A stretch of DNA of 64,000 nt from the NCBI GenBank assembly GCA_947567595.1, contig CANOMQ010000007.1:1-64000 (forward strand). Direction: 5' to 3'. Below, in pieces: positions 51,909 to 60,373 of this stretch (positions are counted from its first letter, which is position 1; each line of letters starts with the position of its first letter). A program made the translations under genes and the position numbers. The notes below the pieces were generated by a model. It saw nothing but the letters and a program-made list of their open reading frames with translations. It was not told the origin of the DNA and made no database searches. Source of the stretch: an uncultured Lachnospiraceae bacterium. GTDB taxonomy: Bacteria > Bacillota > Clostridia > Lachnospirales > Lachnospiraceae.

Positions 51909-52295
51909 ATGTCAATAGCAGCTATTGCGGGTTTTTCTTCGCTTCGTGATTACAGGATATCGTCCATTCATGGCAATCCGTACAGTATGTATGCCATTCA
52001 GAAGATTGGCAGGAATATAGGAAACCAGCGCGGGCGGGCGCTTGTAATCGGTCAGGAAAAACCGGAAGAGGAGTTATATGTAAAGGATTACGGCGAGCTT
52101 TCCAAGACAAAGAACACGGCGACAGGTGATTTTGCCGAGCTGTTAAGTATGCAGGAGAGCAGGCTTTCCGATAATGGGCAGACACAGGAGGACGACGGTT
52201 ATGCGTCTTATTTAAAGGATACCATCGGTATGATGGGCTTTCAGAATGGTCTGCGCGAGCGGTTAAACGGCGTCGGGTTTGCATTGTTTGAATAG
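51909..52295 (+). CDS. Hypothetical protein, no recognised domain
   Basis: A 128-residue soluble protein. GGGAGGG precedes the ATG. N-terminal MSIAAIAGFSSLRDYRISSIHGNPYSMYAIQKIGRN is moderately hydrophobic but not a signal peptide; the middle is acidic; the end is KDTIGMMGFQNGLRERLNGVGFALFE. No catalytic motif seen. It could be co-transcribed with the DUF1836 gene. Function unknown. Confidence 0.6.
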   Translation: MSIAAIAGFSSLRDYRISSIHGNPYSMYAIQKIGRNIGNQRGRALVIGQEKPEEELYVKDYGELSKTKNTATGDFAELLSMQESRLSDNGQTQEDDGYASYLKDTIGMMGFQNGLRERLNGVGFALFE

Positions 52296-52341
52296 TTTGA
52301 ATTATTTTGTGAAAAAAAATAAAAAAAGTTATTGTCAGACT

Positions 52342-52370
52342 ATTTACAAAATTATGTAAATGTGATAATA
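52342..52370 (+). promoter_or_regulatory. Promoter of the candidate small RNA
   Basis: TTTACA (52342-52347), 17-bp spacer, TAATAT (52365-52370). No gene with a ribosome site follows before the terminator at 52473-52506. Confidence 0.55.
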
Positions 52371-52376
52371 TAATTC

Positions 52377-52506
52377 TTGCAAAGAGATTATGTTATCTTG
52401 ACTGGGGAGTCAAATAATTAATGATTTGTGTAGAAGGGAATGCAATCAATTGCATCTGCAATTCATTGCGTTGCAAAAAGAGCCATTGGGGAATGGCTCT
52501 TTTTGC
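52377..52506 (+). ncRNA. Candidate structured small RNA, about 130 nt
   Basis: Between its own promoter and a strong terminator lie three hairpins. (1) TTGACT (52398-52403), loop GGGG, AGTCAA (52408-52413). (2) GCAATCAATTGCA (52442-52454), 2-nt loop, TGCAATTCATTGC (52457-52469), 12 pairs with one C-C mismatch. (3) the terminator GCAAAAAGAGCCATT, loop GGGG, with its exact complement (52473-52506). No open frame of more than a few codons is present. The L,D-transpeptidase gene downstream has its own promoter beginning at 52507, so this is not its leader. I know no family that matches. Confidence 0.45.
52473..52506. terminator. Perfect 15-bp terminator with GGGG loop
   Basis: GCAAAAAGAGCCATT (52473-52487), loop GGGG, AATGGCTCTTTTTGC (52492-52506). 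Ends the candidate small RNA, and would also stop read-through from the gene ending at 52295. Confidence 0.9.
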
Positions 52507-52535
52507 TTGCCAAAAAATGTCAAATAGTGTATGAT
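52507..52535 (+). promoter_or_regulatory. Promoter of the L,D-transpeptidase gene
   Basis: TTGCCA (52507-52512), 17-bp spacer, TATGAT (52530-52535), start near 52542, 35 nt before the GTG at 52577. Confidence 0.7.
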
Positions 52536-52576
52536 TAAACTTGTTATGTAACTTTTGAAAGGAGTATGGTTTAGAA

Positions 52577-53434
52577 GTGAAAAGAGTTTTTACACTGCTG
52601 CTTGCCCTGTGTATGTGTGTTGGCATTTTAGATGGGACTTGTGGGTTTCGGGTGAGCGCTAAGGAGGAGAAAAAGGATTACATGATTATGGTGAACCGCG
52701 CTGCGAACTGTGTGACGGTGTATGAGAAGACGCAGGACGGGGAAGCTGTTCCGGTCAGGGCGTTTATCTGCTCTTGCGGACGGGAAGGGCACGAGACGCC
52801 GCTTGGCACGTTTCGGACAAGCAATTATTATGACTGGCGGCTGATGGTGGACGGCTCATACGGGCATTACGCGGTGCGGTTTAACCGCGGTATCATGTTC
52901 CATTCCATTCCGTACTATACAAAGAACGCGGGCGACATGGAGTGGGAGCAGTACAATCTTTTGGGACAGGCGGCATCGCTTGGCTGTGTGCGCCTTGCCT
53001 GTGCGGACGCGAAGTGGATTTACGATAACTGCAAGGCGGGCACGGTGGTGACGGTGTATGATGACGCGCAAAATCCGGGACCGCTCGGACGTCCGGAGGA
53101 GATTAAGATTTCGGCGGAGAATGCATATAAAACATGGGACCCGACGGATACCGACGCGGACAATCCTTGGAATACGCTTCGTCCGGCGTTTCACTTGACC
53201 AATGGGAGTGGCGACGGCGTGATGTACCTTCCGGTGGGAGCGACTGCCCATGATATCTACAATGCGCTGGCAGTGCGTACACCGCAGGGGGAAGTACGTG
53301 AGCTGGGGACGTACCAGCTTAGAATGACGGGAATTTATGATTTGAACAGCGCAGGAAGCTATGTTGCCCATGTGTACGGCACGGATATGCTGGGCGTGAG
53401 GGTGGAACAGGATATGCTGATTTGTGTGCAGTAG
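52577..53434 (+). CDS. Secreted L,D-transpeptidase (YkuD family)
   Basis: A 285-residue exported enzyme that makes 3-3 cross-links in peptidoglycan or related amide bonds. Signal peptide at about 1-25 (RVFTLLLALCMCVGILDGTCGF), YkuD catalytic domain at about 35-165 with His109 in MFHSIPY and the nucleophile Cys137 in SLGCVRLACADAKW. The C-terminal part (about 195-285) is a separate beta-rich module with YLPVGATAHDIYNALAVRTPQG, perhaps for surface binding. It starts at GTG 52577 with GGAG 12 nt upstream; no ATG is suitable. Own promoter and own terminator. Confidence 0.88.
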   Translation: MKRVFTLLLALCMCVGILDGTCGFRVSAKEEKKDYMIMVNRAANCVTVYEKTQDGEAVPVRAFICSCGREGHETPLGTFRTSNYYDWRLMVDGSYGHYAVRFNRGIMFHSIPYYTKNAGDMEWEQYNLLGQAASLGCVRLACADAKWIYDNCKAGTVVTVYDDAQNPGPLGRPEEIKISAENAYKTWDPTDTDADNPWNTLRPAFHLTNGSGDGVMYLPVGATAHDIYNALAVRTPQGEVRELGTYQLRMTGIYDLNSAGSYVAHVYGTDMLGVRVEQDMLICVQ

Positions 53435-53448
53435 CACCTGAAACAGTG

Positions 53449-53485
53449 TGCGCCGCGAAAGGAGTGAAAATGCTTTCGCGGCGCA
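53449..53485. terminator. Hairpin between convergent genes
   Basis: TGCGCCGCGAAA (53449-53460) and TTTCGCGGCGCA (53474-53485) form a perfect 12-bp GC-rich stem between the L,D-transpeptidase gene and the convergent binding-protein gene. Confidence 0.75.
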
Positions 53486-53508
53486 ACTTGTATTTCGGGT
53501 GTTATTTT

Positions 53509-54540
53509 TTATGGCTTTGCCTGCTTGGAGAAGGTATTGTCCACGAGCGTCTCATAAGGGACGTATTCTTCAAGCTCTCCGGCTTCCATCAGAATATTCT
53601 GTAGGAGCATGAAGCTGTCCTCGGAAAATACAAGGTCGTTTTTCCAAGTGTCCTGCGACTGATAACGGTTTACAATCGTGATGATTGTGGAAAGCTCCGT
53701 CTCCGGGAACTGCGGTTGAATAACGGCTGCTATTTCTTCTGCAGTGTGGCTTGCCACATAGTCCATGCCTTTTTGCAATGCTTTTGTGAATGCAAGAATG
53801 ACCTCCGGCTTTTCCTCGAGATAGCTTTTCTTTGCGCTGAATGCGGTGTAGGGCACATAACCGGAGTCTACGCCAAGGGAAGCGACGATATAGCCCTTGC
53901 CCTGTACCTCAAGCGACGTTGCGTGCGGCTCAAACTCCACGGTAAAGTCGGCATATCCTGCATCGCCCTCCTTCGCACCGGAAAACGCCGCGGCGGTGGA
54001 ACCAAAGTCAATGCTTGTGTCCATTGTAAGGTCGCTGTCGGGATCGATTTGGTTCATTTTGAGAATGTATTCAAAGACCATCTGCGGCATACCGCCCTTT
54101 CTGCCGCCAAGCACATAAGTCCCCTTTATCATATCCCACTCAAAATTGTCAATCGGGGTACGGCTTACAAGGAAATTTCCCGCGCGCTGTGTGAGCTGTG
54201 CAAAATTGACCGCATAATCCTGCGCGCCCTGCAGGTAGGTGTAGATGGACGCCTCGCTTCCCATAAACCCAATGTCTGCCTCCCCTGTAAGCAGTGCAGT
54301 CATCGTCTTGTCGGCGCCATAGCCTGTCACAAGCGCAAGGTCAATGCCTTCCTCGGCAAAATATCCCTCCTCAATTGCAACGTACATCGGCGCGTAAAAA
54401 ATGGAATGTGCGACTTCATTTAAGGTTACTTTGGTCAGACCGGGTTTGCCGGCAGCCTCCTTGCCGCCGCAGCCGCTTAGAAGCATTGCGATGATAAGCA
54501 CGACGGCGAGCAAAACGGAGTGTATTTTACGGTTTTTCAT
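53509..54540 (-). CDS. NMT1/SsuA-type ABC substrate-binding lipoprotein
   Basis: A 343-residue lipoprotein with lipobox LLSGCG (Cys at about residue 23) and the NMT1-type periplasmic-binding fold: VTLNEVAHSIFYAPMYVAIEEGYFAEEGIDLALVTGYGADKTMTALLTGEADIGFMGSEASI. Relatives bind sulfonates, nitrate, thiamin precursors or other small ligands. ATG 54540 has GGGAGAC upstream. No permease or ATPase lies nearby, so this is an orphan binding protein that may use a transporter elsewhere. The substrate is undetermined. Confidence 0.85.
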   Translation of the reverse strand: MKNRKIHSVLLAVVLIIAMLLSGCGGKEAAGKPGLTKVTLNEVAHSIFYAPMYVAIEEGYFAEEGIDLALVTGYGADKTMTALLTGEADIGFMGSEASIYTYLQGAQDYAVNFAQLTQRAGNFLVSRTPIDNFEWDMIKGTYVLGGRKGGMPQMVFEYILKMNQIDPDSDLTMDTSIDFGSTAAAFSGAKEGDAGYADFTVEFEPHATSLEVQGKGYIVASLGVDSGYVPYTAFSAKKSYLEEKPEVILAFTKALQKGMDYVASHTAEEIAAVIQPQFPETELSTIITIVNRYQSQDTWKNDLVFSEDSFMLLQNILMEAGELEEYVPYETLVDNTFSKQAKP

Positions 54541-54609
54541 AATAGAGTCTCCCATGATTGTTTTGATTATCATATGCGCAAAAAGGAAATCAGGTGCTTG
54601 GAAAAACCA

Positions 54610-54638
54610 TTGAAACGGCAGTAGGGAAATGATATAAT
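54610..54638 (+). promoter_or_regulatory. Promoter of pcrA
   Basis: TTGAAA (54610-54615), 17-bp spacer, perfect TATAAT (54633-54638), about 54 nt before the pcrA ATG. Confidence 0.75.
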
Positions 54639-54691
54639 TTTGAATGGCGGATAAACGGGAAGACGATGAAAAGCAGAAAGGATAAGAGAGA

Positions 54692-57181
54692 ATGGGACTT
54701 TATGATCGATTAAATGAACAGCAGCAGAAAGGGGTTTTTACCACAGAAGGTCCTGTGTTAATCCTTGCAGGCGCAGGAAGCGGGAAGACGAGCGTACTCA
54801 CAAACCGTATTGCGTATTTAATTCATGACGCGGGGGTACGGGCGTGGAACATCATGGCGATTACGTTTACCAACAAGGCGGCGGGTGAAATGCGCGAGCG
54901 TGTTGACGCGATTGTCGGTCATGGCTCCGAGGCGGTGTGGGTATCGACGTTCCATTCCACGTGTGTGAAGATTTTACGGCGTTATATTGACAGAATCGGG
55001 TTTGACAGAAATTTCACGATATACGATACCGACGATTCCAAGAGTGTGATGAAGGACGTGTGCAAAAAGCTTGAAATTGACACAAAAATGCTCAAGGAAC
55101 GCACGATTTTGGGTGCAATTTCCCACGCGAAGGACAGTCTGATTTCCACGACGGAGTATGAGCGGGCAGTCGCGGGCGATTATATAAAAAAGCGTATTTC
55201 AATGGCATATGCGGAGTATCAGTTGACGCTTCGAAAAAATAACGCCCTTGATTTTGACGATTTGATTGTCAAGACGGTGGAGCTTTTTCAAAGCTGCCCC
55301 GATGTGCTGGAAAATTATCAGAACAGGTTTCATTATATTATGGTCGATGAATATCAGGACACGAATTTGGCGCAGTTTGAGCTTATCCGGCTGCTTGCCG
55401 CGAAAAACAAGAACTTGTGTGTGGTGGGTGACGATGACCAGTCCATCTATAAGTTCCGGGGGGCAAATATCCGAAACATTCTTGATTTTGAGGAGACTTA
55501 TCCCGAGGCAACGGTCATTAAGCTGGAGCAGAACTACCGCTCCACGCAGAATATCCTTGACGCAGCCAACGCGGTGATTAAAAACAATACGGAGCGTAAG
55601 GATAAGGCGCTTTGGACCAATCAGGGTGCCGGGAACTGCATTCATTTCCGGGAATTTGACAACGCCTTTGAGGAAGGGCAATACATAGCGGGTGATATTA
55701 AAAAGAAGAAGCGGGAACTTTTGTGCGATTACCGTGATTGCGCCGTGCTGTACCGGACGAATGCGCAGTCGCGTATTTTGGAAGAAAATTTTGTCGCGCT
55801 CAATATTCCCTATAACATTGTCGGAGGCGTAAATTTCTATGCGAGAAGGGAAATCAAGGATATTCTTTCTTATTTAAAGACGATTGATAACGGGAAGGAC
55901 GATTTGGCGGTCAAACGGATTATCAACGTGCCAAGGCGCGGAATCGGTGCGGCAAGCATTTTAAAGGTGCAAAGCTATGCAGATGAAATGGGGCTTAGCT
56001 TTTTTGAGGCGCTTGAGCAGGTGGAAGAAATTCCTTCGATTGGGAAGGGCAAGGCGGCGGAAAAATTAAAAAGCTTTGAACTGATGATACGAATGTTTCG
56101 GACAAAGCTGACGCAGGGAAACGGCAGTCTTGAGGATTTGATAACAGATGTAATTGAAACAACCGGATATGTGCAGGAGCTCGAAGCGTCTGACGAGGAG
56201 GACGCAAAGGACCGGATTGAAAATATTGATGAGCTGATTACAAAAATAGTCAGCTATGAGATGGAGCTGGATAAAAAAGGCGAGAAGGCGACGCTTTCGG
56301 GATTTTTGGAGGAGGTCGCTTTGGTGGCGGACATTGACAATGTGAACAAAGACGACAATAAGGTGCTTTTGATGACAGTTCACAGCGCGAAGGGACTGGA
56401 GTTTCCGCAGGTGTATTTGTCGGGACTGGAGGACGGTGTTTTTCCAAGCTATATGACGATTACCTCGGACGACCCTTTTGAGGTCGAGGAGGAGCGCAGG
56501 CTTGCCTATGTGGGGATTACGCGGGCAAAGGACGATTTGACAGTGACATATGCAAAGTCACGCATGATTCGGGGACAGACGCAGTACAACCGGGTGAGCC
56601 GTTTTGTCAGCGAAATTCCCGTGGAGCTTTTGGATAACAGACCGTCGGCAGCAAGGCGCCGCGATGATGACTATGATTATGAGGAAAACTCCTATCAGAA
56701 GAATATTTTTAAGACAAAGCCGTTTGCGTCGGGGCAGAATAACTGGCTGGAGGCTGCCGCCTATTTGGACAGGCAGCAGAATGCTCCGGCGGTAAAGCTG
56801 GACGATACGGTGTTTGATTTGCAGCCCCCTTCACAGAATGCTTCCGGCAAAGGGCATACGCAGACCGTTTCCCTTGAGAAAAAGAGCTTTGCCCAAATCG
56901 TCGCTTCAAAGCCAAAGGCGGTGGTAAAGAAGAAAGAAACGCCTTCCGCAAATAAGCCGTATATCGCAAAGTCCTTGGACGGACTGACAAAGGGCGTGCC
57001 TGTGATGTCGCAGGGAGAACTTGGATATGTGAAGGGCGACCGCGTGACGCATGTGAAATACGGAGCGGGAACGGTGCTTGACATTGTGAAGGATACAAGG
57101 GATTTCAAGGTGACGGTGGACTTTGATGCGTATGGGAATAAGATTATGTATGCGGCGTTTGCCAAGTTAAAAAAATTATGA
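54692..57181 (+). CDS. pcrA: ATP-dependent DNA helicase PcrA/UvrD
   Basis: An 829-residue superfamily 1A 3'-5' helicase for repair, replication restart and plasmid replication. Motifs: Walker A LAGAGSGKTSVL (about 26-37), TFTNKAAGEMRER, DFDDLI, Walker B VDEYQDTN, GDDDQSIYKFRGA, VHSAKGLEFPQVYL, and YVGITRAKDDL near 610. The C-terminal linker (about 660-770) is poorly conserved and the end is the Tudor-like domain that contacts RNA polymerase (GDRVTHVKYGAGTVLDIVKDTRDFKVTVDF). Starts behind AAAGGATAAGAGAG. No ligA is next to it, unlike in Bacillus. Confidence 0.95.
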   Translation: MGLYDRLNEQQQKGVFTTEGPVLILAGAGSGKTSVLTNRIAYLIHDAGVRAWNIMAITFTNKAAGEMRERVDAIVGHGSEAVWVSTFHSTCVKILRRYIDRIGFDRNFTIYDTDDSKSVMKDVCKKLEIDTKMLKERTILGAISHAKDSLISTTEYERAVAGDYIKKRISMAYAEYQLTLRKNNALDFDDLIVKTVELFQSCPDVLENYQNRFHYIMVDEYQDTNLAQFELIRLLAAKNKNLCVVGDDDQSIYKFRGANIRNILDFEETYPEATVIKLEQNYRSTQNILDAANAVIKNNTERKDKALWTNQGAGNCIHFREFDNAFEEGQYIAGDIKKKKRELLCDYRDCAVLYRTNAQSRILEENFVALNIPYNIVGGVNFYARREIKDILSYLKTIDNGKDDLAVKRIINVPRRGIGAASILKVQSYADEMGLSFFEALEQVEEIPSIGKGKAAEKLKSFELMIRMFRTKLTQGNGSLEDLITDVIETTGYVQELEASDEEDAKDRIENIDELITKIVSYEMELDKKGEKATLSGFLEEVALVADIDNVNKDDNKVLLMTVHSAKGLEFPQVYLSGLEDGVFPSYMTITSDDPFEVEEERRLAYVGITRAKDDLTVTYAKSRMIRGQTQYNRVSRFVSEIPVELLDNRPSAARRRDDDYDYEENSYQKNIFKTKPFASGQNNWLEAAAYLDRQQNAPAVKLDDTVFDLQPPSQNASGKGHTQTVSLEKKSFAQIVASKPKAVVKKKETPSANKPYIAKSLDGLTKGVPVMSQGELGYVKGDRVTHVKYGAGTVLDIVKDTRDFKVTVDFDAYGNKIMYAAFAKLKKL

Positions 57182-57283
57182 CAAATTGCTTCAAAATGGT
57201 AGTAAAATTGAAAAAAAGATGATATCATATATACAACGGTATTTTACCAAGCGTGAAATAAAAACAGAAAGGGGCTTTTTGAA

Positions 57284-57616
57284 ATGAAGAAGTGGGACGA
57301 TTTAGTAGAATATTTGCAGGATAAAAATTTGGTCAGCAGTGATATCCTGAGTAAATATTGTGCGAAAAATGAGCTCAAGACAGAAAATGAAAAGAAGGCA
57401 AATACGTTATTGTGGGTTCTTGCAATTATCGGTGCGGTTGCGGCAGTGGCAGCCATCGCGTATGCAGTATACCGCTACATGACTCCTGACTATCTCGACG
57501 ATTTCGATGATGAGTTTGATGATGACTTTGAGGACGATTTCTTTGATGATGAGGAAGACGAGGCGGAGACAGAGCAGGACGCTGAAAAGGAAAATGATTA
57601 TACAACTGTGAAATAA
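57284..57616 (+). CDS. Single-pass membrane protein with acidic tail
   Basis: A 110-residue protein. Residues about 1-40 are a charged helix (DDLVEYLQDKNLVSSDILSKYCAKNELK), a transmembrane helix runs about 44-64 (LWVLAIIGAVAAVAAIAYAVY), and the rest is a very acidic tail rich in Asp/Glu/Phe (YLDDFDDEFDDDFEDDFFDDEED). GAAAGGGG precedes the ATG. Family unknown to me; acidic tailed membrane proteins of this size are frequent in Lachnospiraceae. Terminator follows. Confidence 0.7.
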   Translation: MKKWDDLVEYLQDKNLVSSDILSKYCAKNELKTENEKKANTLLWVLAIIGAVAAVAAIAYAVYRYMTPDYLDDFDDEFDDDFEDDFFDDEEDEAETEQDAEKENDYTTVK

Positions 57617-57629
57617 GTTGGCGGACAGT

Positions 57630-57661
57630 AGGGGTGCTGATAAAAAAGCACCCCTGTTTTT
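57630..57661 (+). terminator. Terminator of the acidic-tail membrane protein gene
   Basis: AGGGGTGCT (57630-57638) and AGCACCCCT (57647-57655) with GTTTTTC after it. Confidence 0.9.
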
Positions 57662-57796
57662 CGTTTTATGCACAGCCCCGTGCATAATGTGAAAAACCAT
57701 ATATGATAGTTTTTCACATAGAAATATGCCACTAAAGTGGCGCACGGAACTTGATTTGAACGATGTCAACAGGCAGAATAAGAACGGAGAGGGATT

Positions 57797-59218
57797 ATGA
57801 AAAAAGGACAGATTTATGAAGGATATGTGGAGCGTCTTGATTTTCCAAATAAGGGAATTGTGCGCTGTGAAGAGGAAATTGCGGTCGTAAAAAACGTACT
57901 TCCGGGGCAGCGTATCTCCTTTATGGTCAATAAAAAACGAAAAGGGAAAGCAGAAGGACGGCTTTTGGAGGTGCTAGGGCAGGCAGAAGGGGAACGGCAG
58001 AGTCCCTGTCCGCATTTTGGAGCCTGCGGCGGGTGCAGCTATCAGAACCTTCCATATGAAGGGCAGCTTCAATTAAAGGAAGAACAGGTGCTGCGCCTGC
58101 TTCGCCCGATGTTTGAAAAGCAGATGTTATTAAAAGGAGAAGACGGCGATTTGGATACCTATATTGACCGGATTTTTGAGGGGATTAAGCCAAGCCCTGT
58201 CCAGACGGATTACAGGAACAAAATGGAGTTTTCCTTTGGCGATGAATATAAGGACGGTCCGCTTGCGCTGGGAATGCATAAGCGGGGGAGCTTTTATGAT
58301 ATTGTGCCTGTGAGGGACTGCCGCATTGTCGATGCGGATTATCGGGCAGTGCTTTCCTGTGTGCTGGATTATTTTAAAGAAAATAACAGCAGTTATTTCC
58401 ATAGAATACGCCATGAGGGATATCTGCGGCATCTGCTGGTCAGGAAGGCGCAAAAGACGGGCGAGCTGCTGATTGCACTTGTGACGACGACGCAGGAGGA
58501 ACAAAACCTTACGCCGCTGGTGGACAGGCTTTTGCAGCTTTCGCTTAAAGGAAAAATAACAGGTGTGCTTCATATAAAGAATGATTCTGTTGCAGATGTT
58601 GTACAAAGCGACGAGACGTGTATTTTGTATGGGCAGGACTATTTTTATGAGGAGCTTTTGGGGCTTCGTTTTCAGATTTCCCCGTTCTCGTTTTTTCAGA
58701 CGAACACACTGGGCGCGGAGGTGCTCTATGAGACGGCGCGTGATTTTTTGGGAGATATTTCGGGGGACGGAAAGCGGGATAAGACGGTGTTTGACTTGTA
58801 TAGCGGGACAGGAACGATTGCGCAGCTATTGGCTCCGGTGGCAAAGCAGGTGATTGGCGTGGAAATCGTGGAGGAGGCAGTCGAGGCGGCGAGAGAGAAT
58901 GCAAGGCGCAACGGACTGGATAACTGTACGTTTATTGCAGGGGACGTGCTTAAGGTGATTGATGGGATTGCGGACAAGCCGGATTTTATCGTGCTCGACC
59001 CGCCGCGGGACGGGGTTCACCCAAAGGCGCTGCGAAAGATTATTGATTACGGGGTGGACAGGCTGGTTTACATAAGCTGCAAACCGACAAGCCTTGCGCG
59101 GGATTTGGAGATGCTTTTGGACGGAGGGTATGCGATGGAACGGGTGGCGGCAGTTGACCAGTTTCCTTGGACGGCGAATGTTGAGACCATTTGTAAATTT
59201 GTGCGGGACGGAAAATAA
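57797..59218 (+). CDS. rlmD: 23S rRNA (uracil-C5)-methyltransferase, RlmD/RlmC type
   Basis: A 473-residue RNA m5U methyltransferase of the TrmA/RumA group. N-terminal TRAM domain (about 1-60, YEGYVERLDFPNKGIVRCEE), a 4Fe-4S motif CPHFGACGGC (about 72-81), and a C-terminal Rossmann methylase: SAM motif DLYSGTGTIAQLLA, VIGVEIVEEAVEAARENARRNGL, motif IV DPPRDGVHPKAL, and nucleophile Cys428 in YISCKPTSL. Firmicutes use one enzyme for U747 and U1939 (RlmCD), and this could be either; the exact target is not visible from sequence. tRNA-Leu follows after 70 bp. Confidence 0.9.
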   Translation: MKKGQIYEGYVERLDFPNKGIVRCEEEIAVVKNVLPGQRISFMVNKKRKGKAEGRLLEVLGQAEGERQSPCPHFGACGGCSYQNLPYEGQLQLKEEQVLRLLRPMFEKQMLLKGEDGDLDTYIDRIFEGIKPSPVQTDYRNKMEFSFGDEYKDGPLALGMHKRGSFYDIVPVRDCRIVDADYRAVLSCVLDYFKENNSSYFHRIRHEGYLRHLLVRKAQKTGELLIALVTTTQEEQNLTPLVDRLLQLSLKGKITGVLHIKNDSVADVVQSDETCILYGQDYFYEELLGLRFQISPFSFFQTNTLGAEVLYETARDFLGDISGDGKRDKTVFDLYSGTGTIAQLLAPVAKQVIGVEIVEEAVEAARENARRNGLDNCTFIAGDVLKVIDGIADKPDFIVLDPPRDGVHPKALRKIIDYGVDRLVYISCKPTSLARDLEMLLDGGYAMERVAAVDQFPWTANVETICKFVRDGK

Positions 59219-59288
59219 TGGAAATAATGGAAATAATTGAAAAATGTGTTGACATATTCCAAAAAACACGGTAAAATACTAGTTGTTT

Positions 59289-59371
59289 GCAGGAGTGGTG
59301 GAATGGCAGACGCGCAGGCTTCAGGTGCCTGTGGTAGCAATACCGTGTGGGTTCAAGTCCCATCTCCTGCA
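59289..59371 (+). tRNA. tRNA-Leu (CAG)
   Basis: An 83-nt type II tRNA with a long variable arm. Acceptor GCAGGAG (59289-59295) pairs with CTCCTGC (59364-59370), discriminator A59371. The anticodon loop TTCAGGT between CAGGC and GCCTG gives anticodon CAG, reading CUG. The variable arm is GTGGTAGCAATACCGTG-like and the T loop is TTCAAGT. CCA is not encoded. T-rich sequence follows directly. Confidence 0.93.
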
Positions 59372-59417
59372 TTTTTTATTGTCTTTTTTCTGTGAGCAAT
59401 GAAAGACACCGCTCTGC

Positions 59418-60239
59418 TTATTTTTTGCAGACCGGTATTTCAATCTGCACAATATAATCTTCCACACACTCAATCACATTTTCATTAATCCCCATTTCAT
59501 ACGAATAGCCGGACAATGACAAATTTTTTGCCTTGGCAAAGTCAAGAATTTCCTCATAACGCTGCGGGATTTTGTCCCAGCCGCCTTTGTGAAAGGCTCT
59601 CACATACGTCCCTTTGGGCTGGATATGCAGCCCTTTTTTATGTGTCAGAAACGGGATTTCGATAAAGAGCTTGGTGTAATCGTCAAAATTCCCGTTTTGC
59701 AGGCTTGCGACAGGAATCATGGAGCCGTAGGAGGCGTCGTGGAGGCGTCCGAGCTGGTACTGCTCCGTTTTGGCGGTAATCAGTTCGACCTCTTCCTCAA
59801 AGGTGGTGTCTTTGTCGATGTCCACTGTGACAAGGCAGCGTTCTTCTTTTTCGAGGATACGGATTTCGGATAAATCCATTGTCAGCAAAGTTTCCATGTT
59901 TTGGTGGTAATTGCATAAGGTCTTGCGGACTGCCTGCAGGTGCAAGATACTGCGGTCTAGGTCTGCTATTTTTTCCGCAAGGAGCTGCTTCATGTTGGCG
60001 GCGGAGCGGTTTTTCATGAAATCCAGTATTTCGGCTATGGACACGTCGAGCTCGCGCAGCAAAAGAATGGTTTCGAGGACGGGGCTTTGGTGGTAGCTGT
60101 AGCAGCGGTAGCCGTTTTCGGGGTTGATGGCGGCGGGCTTGAAGAGTCCGATTTCGTCGTACCACATCAGGGTTTTTTTATTGATGCCGTGCAGCGCGGC
60201 AAATTGTCCGATGGTGAGGAGTTTGTCTTGTCCGTTCAT
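59418..60239 (-). CDS. MerR-family regulator with GyrI-like effector domain
   Basis: A 273-residue BmrR/TipA-type regulator. N-terminal MerR HTH (about 5-75, LLTIGQFAALHGINKKTLMWYDEIGLFKPAAINPENGYRCYS), linking helix (about 75-115) and a C-terminal GyrI-like ligand-binding domain (about 130-270, SIMIPVASLQNGNFDDYTKLFIEIP-type strands). These proteins bind lipophilic drugs and activate efflux genes by twisting promoters with 19-bp spacers. Such a promoter (60279-60309) lies directly between this gene and the divergent MATE exporter. GGAGC precedes the ATG. Confidence 0.88.
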   Translation of the reverse strand: MNGQDKLLTIGQFAALHGINKKTLMWYDEIGLFKPAAINPENGYRCYSYHQSPVLETILLLRELDVSIAEILDFMKNRSAANMKQLLAEKIADLDRSILHLQAVRKTLCNYHQNMETLLTMDLSEIRILEKEERCLVTVDIDKDTTFEEEVELITAKTEQYQLGRLHDASYGSMIPVASLQNGNFDDYTKLFIEIPFLTHKKGLHIQPKGTYVRAFHKGGWDKIPQRYEEILDFAKAKNLSLSGYSYEMGINENVIECVEDYIVQIEIPVCKK

Positions 60240-60278
60240 TTTGATGGTGTGCTCCTTTCAAAAAAGTGAAAATTTTGC

Positions 60279-60309
60279 TTGACCGTACTGTTACTGTATG
60301 GTTTATGAT
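60279..60309 (+). promoter_or_regulatory. MerR-type promoter with 19-bp spacer (MATE gene)
   Basis: TTGACC (60279-60284), exactly 19 bp, TATGAT (60304-60309). The spacer contains the imperfect dyad ACCGTAC (60282-60288) / GTATGGT (60296-60302), the expected operator position. A second perfect inverted repeat, CTGTATGG/CCATACAG (60294-60301 and 60313-60320), overlaps the start region. Confidence 0.75.
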
Positions 60310-60373
60310 ACTCCATACAGGGAAGAAATGCAAGCCTGTGGCGGTGTTTTTTGTTGATATGGAGGAAAAACAG

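Noticed and set aside
52296-52576. A c-di-GMP riboswitch before the L,D-transpeptidase gene
   Set aside because: None of the GEMM-I or GEMM-II conserved blocks are visible, and the gene has its own promoter after the terminator.
54692-59218. Restriction, CRISPR or other defence genes near pcrA
   Set aside because: PcrA has all features of the housekeeping helicase and the neighbours are a small membrane protein and an rRNA methyltransferase; no defence partner is present.
60266-60373. Longer N-terminus of the MATE protein (start at 60266)
   Set aside because: It would lie over the -35 and -10 boxes and has no ribosome site; ATG 60374 has GGAGG at the right distance.
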